DNA of 64,000 nucleotides, from contig NC_132893.1 in NCBI RefSeq assembly GCF_030463535.1, forward strand, positions 35,610,844-35,674,843. Direction: 5' to 3'. Shown here one piece after another: positions 44,301 through 51,700 of this stretch (within the stretch, counting starts at the first letter, position 1; every line of letters starts with the position of its first letter). The notes under the pieces are model-generated. The model made no database searches, was not told where the DNA came from, and worked only from the letters and a program-made list of their open reading frames with translations. A program made the translations under genes and the position numbers. The stretch comes from Salminus brasiliensis (taxonomy: Eukaryota; Chordata; Actinopteri; Characiformes; Bryconidae).

Positions 44301-46786
44301 CAGATGAGAGCCACTGAGCCTCTAACTGAACCCCAGCAAGGTTTCTGATAAAGTGGCCAGTACACAGTTTTCAGGCTGGTGAGTGATGCTGAACAGTGCA
44401 ATGCAAATGATGTAAGAATCCAGAGTAAGCTGTTAGCGGAGATGCTACTCTGCAGCATGCCAGCCAGTTTGTGTAGCAAATGTTCTCTCGTGCTAATTTT
44501 TAGTGTGAAAACCCATGAGACTCACATTGCGTTGCAGAGGCACAAAACCACCGGCCTCCTGGGTAAAGCGTGAAACTTAACTGCTGTTTCAGTTCTGGTG
44601 AGAACCTCAAACAGAGGCCTATAAACAGAAATGGAAAAAACATACTAATGCTAATCTACACCACAGAGAGCAGAAAATGAGCGCCGTTTGATACGTGAGG
44701 GTGAAGAGAACAATCCTGCCATGCTTCCCCCCAAATCATAGCTACCTGGAACAGCTGGGGTTCGAATCCAGCCGCAGGAAAGAGTGCAAATACAGCAATT
44801 TCTCTGATATGGTGTCTAAAGCTCCTAATATGGGCATGATGTCAGGTACAGAGGTCTATGTCAGAGCAGGAAGCACGCTACACAGTCCTGACCACTGTCA
44901 GCAACCTGTACTGCAGAGCAGGAGTGTCCACTGATATACACCGATCAGCCGTAACATTAAAACCACCTGCATAATATTGGGCAGATCAGAGCTCCTGTAC
45001 CAAGCCAGGGGTGGTCATAATGTTCTGATATGACTGTGTACATTGCAGTGATACAAACAAGTGTATCGAATTATAAACGGTAATAGATACACAACTTAAA
45101 AACACTGTATATTCTTTTAAATAACTTGAAAGGCAAATGTAACACTGATCTGTTGCTGTGCCTTTAAGAGTAATATGTGTAAATGAGCTCTATTCTGATT
45201 GGCTACCTTGTTTTCTGTATTATTTAAAAGCAGTCTGTGTTAAAACTTTCCTTATAACTTATAAATGGGCGGGGCTAAACTGCTGTAGGTTGGTAACTGG
45301 TGGGCCTGGGTTAATGCACGCTCATGGTTGTGATGTCACAACCCCAGCCTAATTTAAATACACAGGCTGGAGAGTGAACAGCGCCTTTTGAAGCCGTCCA
45401 CATGTGTACACACTGTATGAATATGTATGATTGTCTTTTTTTATGGTATGGGCCCTTTAAGCATTATGCAAACCCCATCCCACGGCGTGTTCCTGCAGCT
45501 ACAGGCGTGTTTTCATCTCGCAGCCTCGCAGATTTGATAGCGAGCGCTGTTTTCCTTTACCAGCTGCCGTGTCGGAGCAGTGATTCAGCAGGAACAGTGT
45601 GGGAATGAGCTCCTTTAGGCCTGACCTTACCGGCTGACAGGTGTTCTCTTTCCCCAGCATCTGCTTTGTGTGAAGAGCTGATAAAAAAAATAAATAAAGG
45701 GCTGCCAATCTGAGAACACCCCTCCTGTTCTTTTTCTGGACTTCAGAGAGAAACAGTGAAAGCTGGAAACACTCCGGAAAGACTTAAAAAGCTCAGAAAT
45801 GAAATTGCTGTGGCCAATTTCCTCAGTTTCCTCTCTTCTGCTGAGCACACGGTACGACGCGGTACAAAGGACAGGTGCTAGAACATGGAACCCTTTCTTT
45901 TAGACTTAAAAATCAGAGGTGCTGGGAGTCTCTAAACCCTTCTCCAGTAAAAGTGCTGCTTATGCCGTAAAGTCAGACTTCTACACAGCGGTGGTATATT
46001 TTATTAAATATTATTATTATATTATTTCATATCCAAACCCACCAGTGCAGCTACACGAGTCTTCTGAGTTTTATATGGAATGATGATGATGATGATGATG
46101 ATGAGGGTAAAATAGTGGAGAATCTGAACTAATGCAGTTCTCTTTAGGGACTACTTTCTGTAGCTGCACTACACCCTGCAGCATGTATCCCTCCACCATT
46201 TTAATGATCTGGTTCTAAAAGCAGGTTCTAGAGCCGAACTCTTCTCAGAACTCTGGTAGAACCGTGTCTCAGGCATCAGGCAGCGTCTTCATCACCATTA
46301 GGTGAAGAACTTTCTGTGAGGAGCTTTTATTAGAGCTTCAGACGTCTGCTTCCCTTCACCTCCACTGTAGAACCACAGCTCTGACTGGGGGAGCTTATCT
46401 AGAACCGAGCGTTTCACACCACCAAACCCATTCAGAGTGATTAATGTTGGTTCCATTACATTTTGTATTTAAGCAGAGAAATGTAAAAGTTGGTGGAATT
46501 CCCCTTAAGCCCCTTAAACAGCCTAAATGCAATGCAGTACAGTCAGGCGTGCAGACTCACAGCTGCTCGTGCAGAATGCACATGTGATTAATGACATTAC
46601 TGGCTGAGTAATTACATGTGGACTGATGGAATTACATTTGAGAGCTGTGTTAAAGAGATAGCAGCAGCAGCGGACTGCGAGCATGATCTTCAGCGTCTGT
46701 CTGAAGGAAGGTATGAAGGGTCTCACCTTTCCAAAGCGGTGCTGATACTGATAGAGCATTCCTCTCATTCGGATGTCCTCATCCAT
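23098..46786 (-). CDS. dok2: dok2: docking protein 2, five coding exons (spliced)
   Basis: Adaptor of the DOK family, which acts at the inner membrane below tyrosine kinases and recruits RasGAP to damp Ras-ERK signalling (family knowledge). Five exons join in phase into about 480 codons: PH domain about residues 1-118, linker 120-156, IRS-type PTB about 158-265, then a tail rich in tyrosines. The PTB shows WPYCFIRKFGQDK followed by FEAGRRCETGEGNFEF, the DOK signature, with a basic pair R209-K210 where DOK1 has Arg-Arg. The tail has YSEP (about Y426) and YHLP (about Y444), both fitting the YxxP RasGAP-SH2 motif, plus YATV, YSPA and YDNL. Mammalian DOK2 is about 412 residues and DOK1 about 481, so length alone fits DOK1; the head-to-head neighbour xpo7 favours DOK2. 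Family assignment is firm, the paralogue choice good. Introns from 5' to 3' are about 5.1, 1.5, 14.8 and 0.9 kb. Confidence 0.9.
24337..24604 (+). repeat. 75-bp minisatellite, array A1 (about 3.6 units), dok2 intron 4
   Basis: Unit landmarks: gatatacactgaggaggcgg, agctacagtctctcattagg, gtgaatattaataacgctct, aaatgtaggtattgt. The plus orientation is antisense to dok2. One unit has a 3-base deletion (ctctcagggtg). Confidence 0.97.
24798..24973 (-). CDS. dok2: dok2 coding exon 4 (N-terminal half of PTB domain)
   Basis: 176 bases: two bases complete the split codon, then 58 codons. The product reads ARDFLVIAMGTDAALRCKLY at its start and ends WPYCFIRKFGQDK, the first half of the IRS-type PTB fold. 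The donor is AAG followed by gtaagc. The acceptor is a tandem NAGNAG (tagcag), so the exon may begin at 24973 or 24970, and the two forms would differ by one alanine. The upstream AG is used here. Confidence 0.88.
25209..25487 (-). mobile_element. MITE family M, internally deleted
   Basis: Both termini are present (GGACAAAAGTATTGGGACAC and TTTTTGGACATGTAGTGTAG), but about 200 bp between ctactagatct and cagctcaatgctgggggg are missing. Lies in dok2 intron 3. Confidence 0.8.
25589..25760 (+). repeat. local duplication, left copy (partner 28239-28418)
   Basis: Shares aacactggagggta-type start, gtccccagttcc, tgtgttattgaaag, gcctgtagggcg, ctggagat, actctgtaattca and atggatgtctg in the same order and orientation with 28239-28418. 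The two copies bracket array A2. Confidence 0.75.
25941..28058 (+). repeat. 75-bp minisatellite, array A2 (about 28 units), dok2 intron 3
   Basis: The same unit as A1, repeated over 2.1 kb with very few differences: an occasional ggaggaggag for ggaggcggag, three tatag variants, one 3-base insertion near 27782, and short insertions near 25975 and 26730. The unit length is a multiple of three, so it is open in several frames. A2 faces the inverted array A3 across a 1.1-kb spacer. Confidence 0.98.
28239..28418 (+). repeat. local duplication, right copy (partner 25589-25760)
   Basis: See 25589-25760. The two are visibly diverged (roughly four bases in five agree by eye), so the duplication is older than the homogenised array between them. 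Confidence 0.75.
28430..29105. promoter_or_regulatory. complex non-repetitive spacer between arrays; candidate regulatory element
   Basis: Balanced, CpG-containing sequence (gctggccggccgcccggcag, cccggaggtgcggcccg) with no internal repeats, in a repeat-dominated intron. No coding frame with splice sites is recognised. Low confidence. Confidence 0.25.
29170..30358 (-). repeat. 75-bp minisatellite, array A3 (about 16 units, inverted), dok2 intron 3
   Basis: The same unit in reverse complement (tattaatattcaccctaatg, agagactgtagctccgcctc). A CA run abuts it on the left (29126-29151). Units near the right end carry the ctcctcctcctc variant in clusters, indicating local homogenisation. Confidence 0.98.
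30359..32305. other. dok2 intron 3: GGTTCT-type repeat, AT/GA tracts, one complex island
   Basis: 30668-30880 holds a dispersed repeat rich in ggttcttcatagaacc-like inverted words. 31339-31426 has TA then GA runs. 31670-32060 is a non-repetitive island with ATTA-type words (gggtctaattagcagtggtg, cattgattaaaaagcctct) that looks like a candidate conserved element. Confidence 0.4.
32306..32792 (+). mobile_element. MITE family M, near full length; left outer arm of a composite palindrome
   Basis: Ends TACACTACATGTCCAAATGT and ACTTTTGCCCACATAGTGTA. The inverted counterpart is the copy at 34398-34712. Confidence 0.85.
32830..33395 (+). mobile_element. MITE family M fragment split by a SINE
   Basis: Left piece 32835-32890 (agaagtactgccaatagaat to gatcaataagcatgaagc), right piece about 33201-33395 (tgctgcctaatgccaggcgt to catcctgacctcactaacgc). 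A tRNA-derived SINE sits between them. Termini missing. Confidence 0.75.
32895..33200 (+). mobile_element. tRNA-derived SINE inserted in a MITE
   Basis: A-box-like gtggctcagcggttagagcg, B-box gggttcgatacccggg at 32946-32961, tRNA-unrelated body ttgagcaaggccctttaccc and tail ccacagatgggttaaatgcg. A GT/GTAT run is embedded at about 33049-33095. Confidence 0.9.
33401..34315. mobile_element. unclassified element with 70-75-bp inverted termini
   Basis: 33401-33472 and 34241-34315 are reverse complements with one substitution and a 3-base indel (GAGATGAGTT, then GCCGTGTCGCCACACCCTCA to ACTCCTAATCGGG). The 770-bp interior includes an unrecognised 141-codon minus-strand frame (33683-34108) without splice or domain support. 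Confidence 0.6.
34398..34712 (-). mobile_element. MITE family M, internally deleted; right outer arm of the palindrome
   Basis: Ends CACTATATGGGCAAAAGTAT and TCCACAAACATTTGGACATG, with much of the interior missing. 34713-35306 shows nothing I recognise. Confidence 0.8.
35307..36046 (+). repeat. about 61-bp minisatellite, about 11-12 units, dok2 intron 3
   Basis: The unit contains accccaccgattagcactgg, agctataagggtaatgtagc and taacaagtaatagaagctta. The left units are diverged and the right ones nearly identical. A related fragment (acaccccaccaattagca) occurs at 61661-61680. Confidence 0.9.
36239..36288. repeat. (CA)n microsatellite
   Basis: CA run with one tacaca interruption, within dok2 intron 3. 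Confidence 0.95.
36438..36696 (-). repeat. 75-bp minisatellite, array A4 (about 3.5 units, inverted), dok2 intron 3
   Basis: The same unit as A3, here mostly with agagtgtt instead of agagcgtt and a 4-base deletion in the last unit. 36697-37349 shows nothing recognised. Confidence 0.97.
37350..37770 (+). mobile_element. MITE family M, near full length
   Basis: Left end ACACTGCATGTCCAAATATT, central tagaggggtataaagccccc, right end CCCAATACTTTTGTCAATAA. 37771-38550 shows nothing recognised. Confidence 0.85.
38551..39345. repeat. degenerate (T)TAGGG-like block followed by AT-rich tandem array
   Basis: 38551-38765 is a loose mix of attagggct, agggttaggatt and ggctagggct. 38776-39345 repeats aaaatattgtattgt with a longer aaatatcatattgtaaca variant. 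Both lie in dok2 intron 3, about 0.5 kb from exon 3. Confidence 0.85.
39674..39772. repeat. (GT)n tract beside dok2 exon 3 donor
   Basis: Interrupted GT runs, the longest at about 39722-39772. On the coding strand this is CA repeat starting about 20 bases into dok2 intron 3. Confidence 0.95.
39791..39902 (-). CDS. dok2: dok2 coding exon 3 (PH-PTB linker)
   Basis: 112 bases, giving 37 codons plus one base. The acceptor is ctgtttcag before CTG AAC CAA and the donor is AGCG followed by gtaaga. The product starts LNQAESRLAGQASVL and ends ENSLYETAS, a polar linker with one tyrosine. It keeps the reading frame between the PH and PTB exons, which supports the model even though linkers are poorly conserved. 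A long CA run on the coding strand begins about 20 bases into the following intron. Confidence 0.8.
39903..41374 (-). other. dok2: dok2 intron 2
   Basis: No tandem array apart from the GT run at 41340-41369 that touches the exon 2 donor. The rest is moderately AT-rich and no dispersed repeat could be assigned with confidence. Confidence 0.6.
41375..41671 (-). CDS. dok2: dok2 coding exon 2 (main part of PH domain)
   Basis: Exactly 99 codons, in phase at both ends. The acceptor is tgtgtttag before AAG TGG AAG AAG and the donor is CCT followed by gtaaat. The product begins KWKKVWCVLSADSL and ends QSWVKELCRQAFP; the late tryptophan (about residue 109) is the near-invariant Trp of the last PH helix. 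Two residues after the donor GT the intron turns into a CA run on the coding strand (41340-41369), so the splice site directly borders a microsatellite. Confidence 0.9.
42003..42770 (+). pseudogene. 3' remnant of an L2/CR1-like non-LTR retrotransposon
   Basis: Broken frames read AGLPLRTIRLQQLIQNTAGR, then VFNVSKFTHVQLL, LHCLPVAADQVIRFRPLTLV and KARLDQTAPPYLIAM, the C-terminal end of an L2-type reverse transcriptase ORF in order, followed by gtggaggaacgagcttcccc and a 3' tail. Frame changes separate the pieces, so it is dead. It lies in dok2 intron 1, antisense to the gene. Confidence 0.75.
43143..43990 (+). repeat. 20-bp minisatellite, about 40 units, dok2 intron 1
   Basis: Unit ggctcagttggggcagtggt with tgatggctcagttaaggcag variants. 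A block of about 250 bp (43208-43390) recurs at about 43560-43690, a higher-order pattern. The tail from 43700 decays. Confidence 0.9.
43991..44933. other. dok2 intron 1, no element assigned
   Basis: Contains gtttctgataaagtggccag near 44341, similar to a transposon-end word seen near 21099, and otherwise no recognisable feature. Confidence 0.4.
44934..45038 (+). mobile_element. miniature copy of a palindromic fish MITE
   Basis: Imperfect inverted ends TACACCGATCAGCCGTAACA and ATGTTCTGATATGACTGTGT enclose only about 50 bases. The right half (accaagccagggg, then tggtcataatgttctgatat) also ends the element at 56925-57383. Confidence 0.75.
45120..45370. repeat. dispersed repeat carrying one copy of the 29-bp unit
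   Basis: gcggggctaaactgctgtag at about 45269 is the reverse complement of the minisatellite unit at 17340-17645 (one mismatch). Surrounding words (tctgattggctacc, tgatgtcacaaccc) suggest a dispersed element. 45371-46067 shows nothing recognised. Confidence 0.5.
46068..46406 (+). repeat. left arm of long inverted repeat (partner 50441-50775)
   Basis: 46178-46406 is the exact reverse complement of 50441-50669 (229 of 229 by eye); 46068-46177 matches 50670-50775 imperfectly. It contains an ATG run at about 46080-46104 and a single copy of the 46-bp unit that forms an array in the partner. Lies in dok2 intron 1. Confidence 0.95.
46727..46786 (-). CDS. dok2: dok2 coding exon 1 (start of PH domain)
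   Basis: Sixty bases encode 20 residues, MDEDIRMRGMLYQYQHRFGK, which is the first strand of a DOK PH domain. The donor after AAG reads gtgaga. The start ATG sits in AACGATGG, with A at -3 and G at +4, a strong Kozak context. A four-codon upstream ORF in weak context begins 7 bases upstream (ATG at 46793-46791) and its TGA overlaps the start of the CDS. The exon ends on a complete codon, matching exon 2. Confidence 0.85.
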
Positions 46787-47260
46787 CGTTCATCCACAGA
46801 ACACTCCCTCACTCCCTCAATGACTCCCTCTCTCTCTCTCTCTTATCTCTTTGGCTATCTCTCTCGCTCTCTGTCTTTGTCTCTCTCTGTCTTTGTCTTC
46901 TCCTGTGTCTCGGTTTTTCCTGTTTCACTAACTTTCACTCTTTTCTCGTTGTCTCGTTCCTTCTCTCTCTCTTTCCTCATCTACTTCTGTCTCTCCTATG
47001 TCTCTCGCTCTCTCCTCTGGTCTCCTCTGGTCTTTGTGTCTCTTTCTCTCGTCTCTCGTCTCACTTTCTCTCTACTCGATCACTTTGTTGTTCTCTTGTT
47101 CTTCTTACTTTCCTAACACATTTTCCTTCTCCCTCTCTCTCTTCCTCTTCTTCGAGTCTGCTGTTCTGCTGGGGTGTATTGTTTGTGGCCCGCGTGAACC
47201 GGAGTGCCTTTAAAACTTTACTTCCTGTGAACTGCAGATCTAAATGAGTCACTTCGCTCA
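46787..47260 (-). promoter_or_regulatory. dok2 5' flank: polypyrimidine-rich (GA-rich on coding strand)
   Basis: From about 46800 to 47160 the plus strand is dominated by tctc and tctt runs, giving a purine-rich strand in the direction of dok2 transcription. No clear TATA box is visible next to the start codon. The transcription start is not identifiable; the region is listed because it lies immediately upstream of dok2 exon 1. Confidence 0.3.
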
Positions 47261-47264
47261 GATG

Positions 47265-47294
47265 CGTGGGTGTGTATGTGAGTGTGTGTGTGTA

Positions 47295-47338
<44 letters not shown>

Positions 47339-47355
47339 AGTGTGTGTGTGTGAGC
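47265..47355. repeat. (GT)n tract
   Basis: GT runs with ga interruptions upstream of dok2. Confidence 0.95.
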
Positions 47356-47504
47356 TGAGGGGGGTTTTCTGTGTGGCTGGCCCTCGTTGCAGAAGTGAGG
47401 GTTACTGTAAAACATTTTTCAGACTCTTTCACACAATTCATACCGATATTTTCAGCGTCAGCAAATTTGATCGGTTTTACTTCCTAAACTGACTTTCAGT
47501 AGTA

Positions 47505-48130
47505 GCTCAGTATCCACTATGAATTTTTCTGTATCCACTATGAATTATTCTGTATCCACTATAAATTAAGATAAGATAAGATAATCCGTTATTAGTCCTG
47601 CAGTGGGGAAATTCTCACTATAAATTTTTTAATATAAATTAATTTAATTTTATATAAATAATTTATTATAAATTACTTTGTATCAACTATGAATTATGAA
47701 TTATTCAGTATCCACTATCATTTAATCTGTATCCACTATGAATTATTCAATATCCACTATGAATTATTCAGTGTCTACTATGAATTATTCAGTATCCACT
47801 ATGAATTGTTCAGTATCTATTATAATTATTCAGTAACTACTATGAATTAATCAGTATCCACTATGAATTATTCAGTAACTACTATGAATTATTCAGTATC
47901 TGTTATCATTATTCAGTCTGTGTTCAGCACCCACTATAAATGATTGAGTTTTTACTATGTTATGATATGAAAAAGTATGTTACTGAGTTATTCAGTATCC
48001 ACTATGGATTATTTAGTACCAACTATCCATTATCATATTGTTTTTACTATGAATTATTCATGAGGATTTATACTGTATTTACTGTGAATTATCTCTATGA
48101 TAGAAACCACTATGAATTATCGAGTATCTG
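47505..48130 (+). repeat. about 20-bp AT-rich minisatellite
   Basis: Unit atccactatgaattattcag, degenerate and about 25-30 copies. An unrelated insert at 47570-47622 (aagataagataagataatcc then tagtcctgcagtggggaaat) resembles a fish LINE tail fragment. 48131-48485 shows nothing recognised. Confidence 0.85.
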
Positions 48131-48485
48131 CTGTAGTAGTACTGTACAACACTGCTGTACCTACAGGACTACAGCACTCTGGGCTGAATTTGGGGGGGGT
48201 GAATGTTCATGTCCTGGTTTTCAGGATTTTGGATCTGTGAGTTTAAATCAGGCTGTTTCTGAGCTCGGTTTCTGTGTGTGGAGATTATCTGGCCGTGGGT
48301 AAGAGGCTCCGCAGGCTGCATCTCTTTATCTAAGAAGGGGAGAAAGTTGAGGCTCTCTCACTCTGAGCTCGGGCCAGACCGGCTGCTGAACTGCCTTCAG
48401 ACTGAACCCCATTCTGTTTGGTTGCTACTGTAGGTCCATCACATGGTTTCCTCCCTGAATGAAGGGAAATACACTCACAAGCTAG

Positions 48486-48489
<4 letters not shown>

Positions 48490-48565
<76 letters not shown>

Positions 48566-48648
48566 ACCGCTTCTGCTTTCTCCATACTCTGTGTCAAACC
48601 AGCTGCATGCAAGTGATGCATTAATAACAGCATAAGCATCTCTGTGGT

Positions 48649-48682
<34 letters not shown>
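48490..48682. repeat. (AC)n(TC)n and (AC)n tracts
   Basis: 48490-48524 AC then TC to about 48560, and a second AC run at about 48650-48680. Confidence 0.95.
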
Positions 48683-48687
<5 letters not shown>

Positions 48688-48692
48688 AAGAG

Positions 48693-48990
48693 ATGGTCTC
48701 TGGAATGATGATGGTGCTTCATCCAGTACTTCTGGGTGCATCAGTTGGGACAAAGGAGAAGGACAAGGTGGTGTGACGATCATCCAACATCCTTATCTCT
48801 AACGCTCTTGTCGCTGAATGCAATCAAATCCTCACAGCAATGCTCCTCCTCCAAAATCTAGTAGAAAGTCTTCTTCTCTGGACAGTAGAGACAGTTACTC
48901 CAACAGAAGCAGGATCAGCTCTTTAATACCCTTGATTTCAGAAGAAACGAGACATGAATGAGCAGGTGTCCCAATACTTTTGTCCACAGA
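48693..48990 (+). mobile_element. MITE family M, right half
   Basis: Starts at tggtctctggaatgatgatg and runs to the right terminus CCCAATACTTTTGTCCACAG; the left half is missing. A GT run follows at 49021-49064. 49065-49920 shows nothing else recognised. Confidence 0.8.
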
Positions 48991-49032
48991 CACACTTATA
49001 TATATGTAAAACTCTAGATATTGTGTGTGTGT

Positions 49033-49064
<32 letters not shown>

Positions 49065-49920
49065 ATACAGGGTTATAAGGCAGTGCTGTATGAAGGTGTG
49101 GCTCAGTAACGGACTCACAGAGCACAGCCCCGTCACTCACATTAAAGGTGACACCGTCTCTATGTGTCATGTGAGGAAATGCATGTCATCCCCGTCACTG
49201 TCTCTCAGAGGAAGCTGGGCGGAGATGATGTGCAGTTTGACTAAACTTCAAACACAGCTCCAGAGGAAGCCCTTCAGTGAGTGGGTGGAAGGAACCACAG
49301 AGGAGCCCTCGTTCAGCCAATACACGCTACCACACCGCCCCCATGTGGCTGACAGGGAGTATTACAGTAGGCCGGGGTGAACTCCTCAGTGCACAGCTGA
49401 GACCACCTCACAGCAAACTCTGCATTAATGCCCAGCCTCTACTGGAGGCTCAGCTTAGCTAAAAGACACCTCATCCTAATTAGGATTAGCACAGTATTAA
49501 TGCTCAAGTTTAAGACTTTTGCGCTGTGCTGTACTCCACTGTCCTAGTCTTTTATTTTGAAGCTGTGACGGGTGGGTCAGAGAGGCTTCGTGAAGGGGGG
49601 GCTGTAGGAGAGAGGAAAAAGAAAGAAAGCAAATTTTGGTGAAATTTATAATAATTTTACAAGAACACACATCATCACTCCCGTCTGTCAGGTTTCCTCA
49701 AACCTCAGCAGTAACCACAATTAACACGTGCTACAAATATATGAATAATATGCATATATAAATGCTAATAATAATTCAACACACTGTAATATGCTGACAT
49801 TTCCCTAACCCTTTCTTCAGAATATCCTGCATGATTAAAAACTTAAGATATAAATAAACTTATTCATGCAAGGAATTTTAAAAAGTTGGTGAAATTTCCC
49901 TTAGTCTAGTACCGTCACCA

Positions 49921-50480
49921 TGTTCTACAGCGGAGGTTCTAGATAAGCTCCCCCAGTCAGAGCTGGAGTTCTACAGTGGATGTTCTAGATAACCTCCCCC
50001 AGTCAGAGCTGGAGTTCTACAGTGGAGGTTCTAGATAAGCTCCCCCAGTCAGAGCTGTGGTTCTACAGTGGATGTTCTAGATAACCTCCCCCAGTCAGAG
50101 CTGGAGTTCTACAGTGGAGGTTCTAGATAAGCTTCTCCAGTCAGAGCTGTGGTTCTACAGTGGAGGTTCTAGATAAGCTTCTCCAGTCAGAGCTGGAGTT
50201 CTACAGTGGAGGTTCTAGATAAGCTCCCCCAGTCAGAGCTGGAGTTCTACAGTGGAGGTTCTAGATAAGCTCCCCCAGTCATAGCTGGGGTTCTACAGTG
50301 GAGGTTCTAGATAAGCTCCCCCAGTCAGAGCTGGAGTTCTACAGTGGAGGTTCTAGATAAGCTCCCCCAGTCATAGCTGGGGTTCTACAGTGGAGGTTCT
50401 AGATAAGCTCCCCCAGTCAGAGCTGTGGTTCTACAGTGGAGGTTCTAGATAAGCTCCCCCAGTCAGAGCTGTGGTTCTAC
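49921..50480 (+). repeat. 46-bp minisatellite, about 12 units
   Basis: Unit ggttctagataagctccccc, agtcagagctggagttctac, agtgga. It is contiguous with the inverted-repeat arm at 50441; the last unit is part of that arm. Confidence 0.95.
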
Positions 50481-50775
50481 AGTGGAGGTGAAGGGAAGCA
50501 GACGTCTGAAGCTCTAATAAAAGCTCCTCACAGAAAGTTCTTCACCTAATGGTGATGAAGACGCTGCCTGATGCCTGAGACACGGTTCTACCAGAGTTCT
50601 GAGAAGAGTTCGGCTCTAGAACCTGCTTTTAGAACCAGATCATTAAAATGGTGGAGGGATACATGCTGCCTTTAGGGCGTAGTGTGGAAAAAAGTAGTCC
50701 CTAAAGAGAACTGCATTAGTGGAGATTCTCTATTCACTATTTTACCTTCATCATCATCATCATTCCATATAAAAC
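50441..50775 (-). repeat. right arm of long inverted repeat (partner 46068-46406)
   Basis: Exact reverse complement of 46178-46406 over 50441-50669, imperfect to 50775 with an ATC run near the end. It lies between dok2 and xpo7, so the two arms bracket dok2 exon 1. 50776-51164 is AT-rich with nothing recognised. Confidence 0.95.
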
Positions 50776-51164
50776 TATAAATTATGGGCTGTATTTTTTG
50801 TAGTGTTGTAGTCATGGATGACGCCTGAGTCCATTCACCTCCACTGTAAAGGACTCAGGATGGGTCAGTTTTTCTACAGGGAACTACAATTTCATAATAA
50901 ACCCCCACTGAATATTTTAATAATACAGAAAATAAAAAATCTCACTTTAATAAGACTGTGCCCTGTCATAATTTCACTAGCATTTCACCCCTCCTTAATT
51001 ATTTATCTTATTCATTTTTTATCTTCTTCAACGGTGAACTTAATCAAAGCTAAGTTCAAAAATAATTAAAGTATTATAGTTTAATAATTTTTTTTGTACA
51101 GCAGCTTTATAAAATCCGCACGATTTCTCTTTAAGAATTATGTAAACAAAGACTTTTCCAGCGT

Positions 51165-51700
51165 TGCTGAGCGGCAGGTTTCCAGCGTACTGCTATTCCG
51201 GAACGCTCCGGCGCGCCGCTCCCATTGACATGCATGTACGCCAGCTGCGTAAGTGCAGCGCTGTATGTGGACATATGCACGCATGCTCTTTGTCAAGGGG
51301 GAGTGAGAGAAGAGCATGAATGGAGCAAAATGGCGGATCATGTGCAGGTAAGCAAAGCTTTTTATTTGTGTGTAATGAAAGCAGAGCGGTTTGACTCCGT
51401 TTGGGTCAGATCGCCGCTCGTGCGGCCCGGTTCGGTGGGCTGTTTGCGCCCGGTTCAGATGCGCGCTGCGAGCAGGCGCCCGATGCGGAGCAGCGTGGAG
51501 TGCTGGGTGCGATTATGATGATCAGCAGTGTGTTGACTTGGCCCTGTCATGTTGATGTGCTTGTGATTACACTGGGCTTGAGTGCAAACTTGTGCATGTG
51601 CGCGGTTTCGGAGTAGCGATCGCGCGCGTTTGGGGTGTTTTAAAAGCACGTTTATGGAGGCAGGGAGCGCGAGACGGCGCCCGTTTGGTTGCATGCAGTG
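51165..51700 (+). promoter_or_regulatory. xpo7: CpG-rich promoter region of xpo7
   Basis: CpG density rises sharply here (ccggcgcgccgctcc, gatcgcgcgcgtttgg) relative to CpG-poor surroundings, spans the first coding exon and shows no TATA box near the ATG, as for a housekeeping promoter. A YY1-like AAAATGGCGG overlaps the start codon. The transcription start is not resolvable. Confidence 0.65.
51330..51347 (+). CDS. xpo7: xpo7 coding exon 1 (MADHVQ)
   Basis: Only 18 coding bases: ATG GCG GAT CAT GTG CAG followed by the donor gtaagc. The six residues equal the conserved N-terminus of vertebrate XPO7. The start lies in AAAATGGCGG, which also fits a YY1 motif. Two out-of-frame ATGs occur at 51316 and 51320, so the choice rests on homology and frame with exon 2. 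Confidence 0.9.

Noticed and set aside
23098..46786. Assignment to dok1 rather than dok2
   Set aside because: Length fits DOK1, but the adjacent divergent xpo7 matches DOK2 synteny. Kept as the main alternative, to be settled by a phylogeny.
47061..47441. His/Thr-repeat frames across GT/CA tracts here and at many other loci
   Set aside because: Translated microsatellites.
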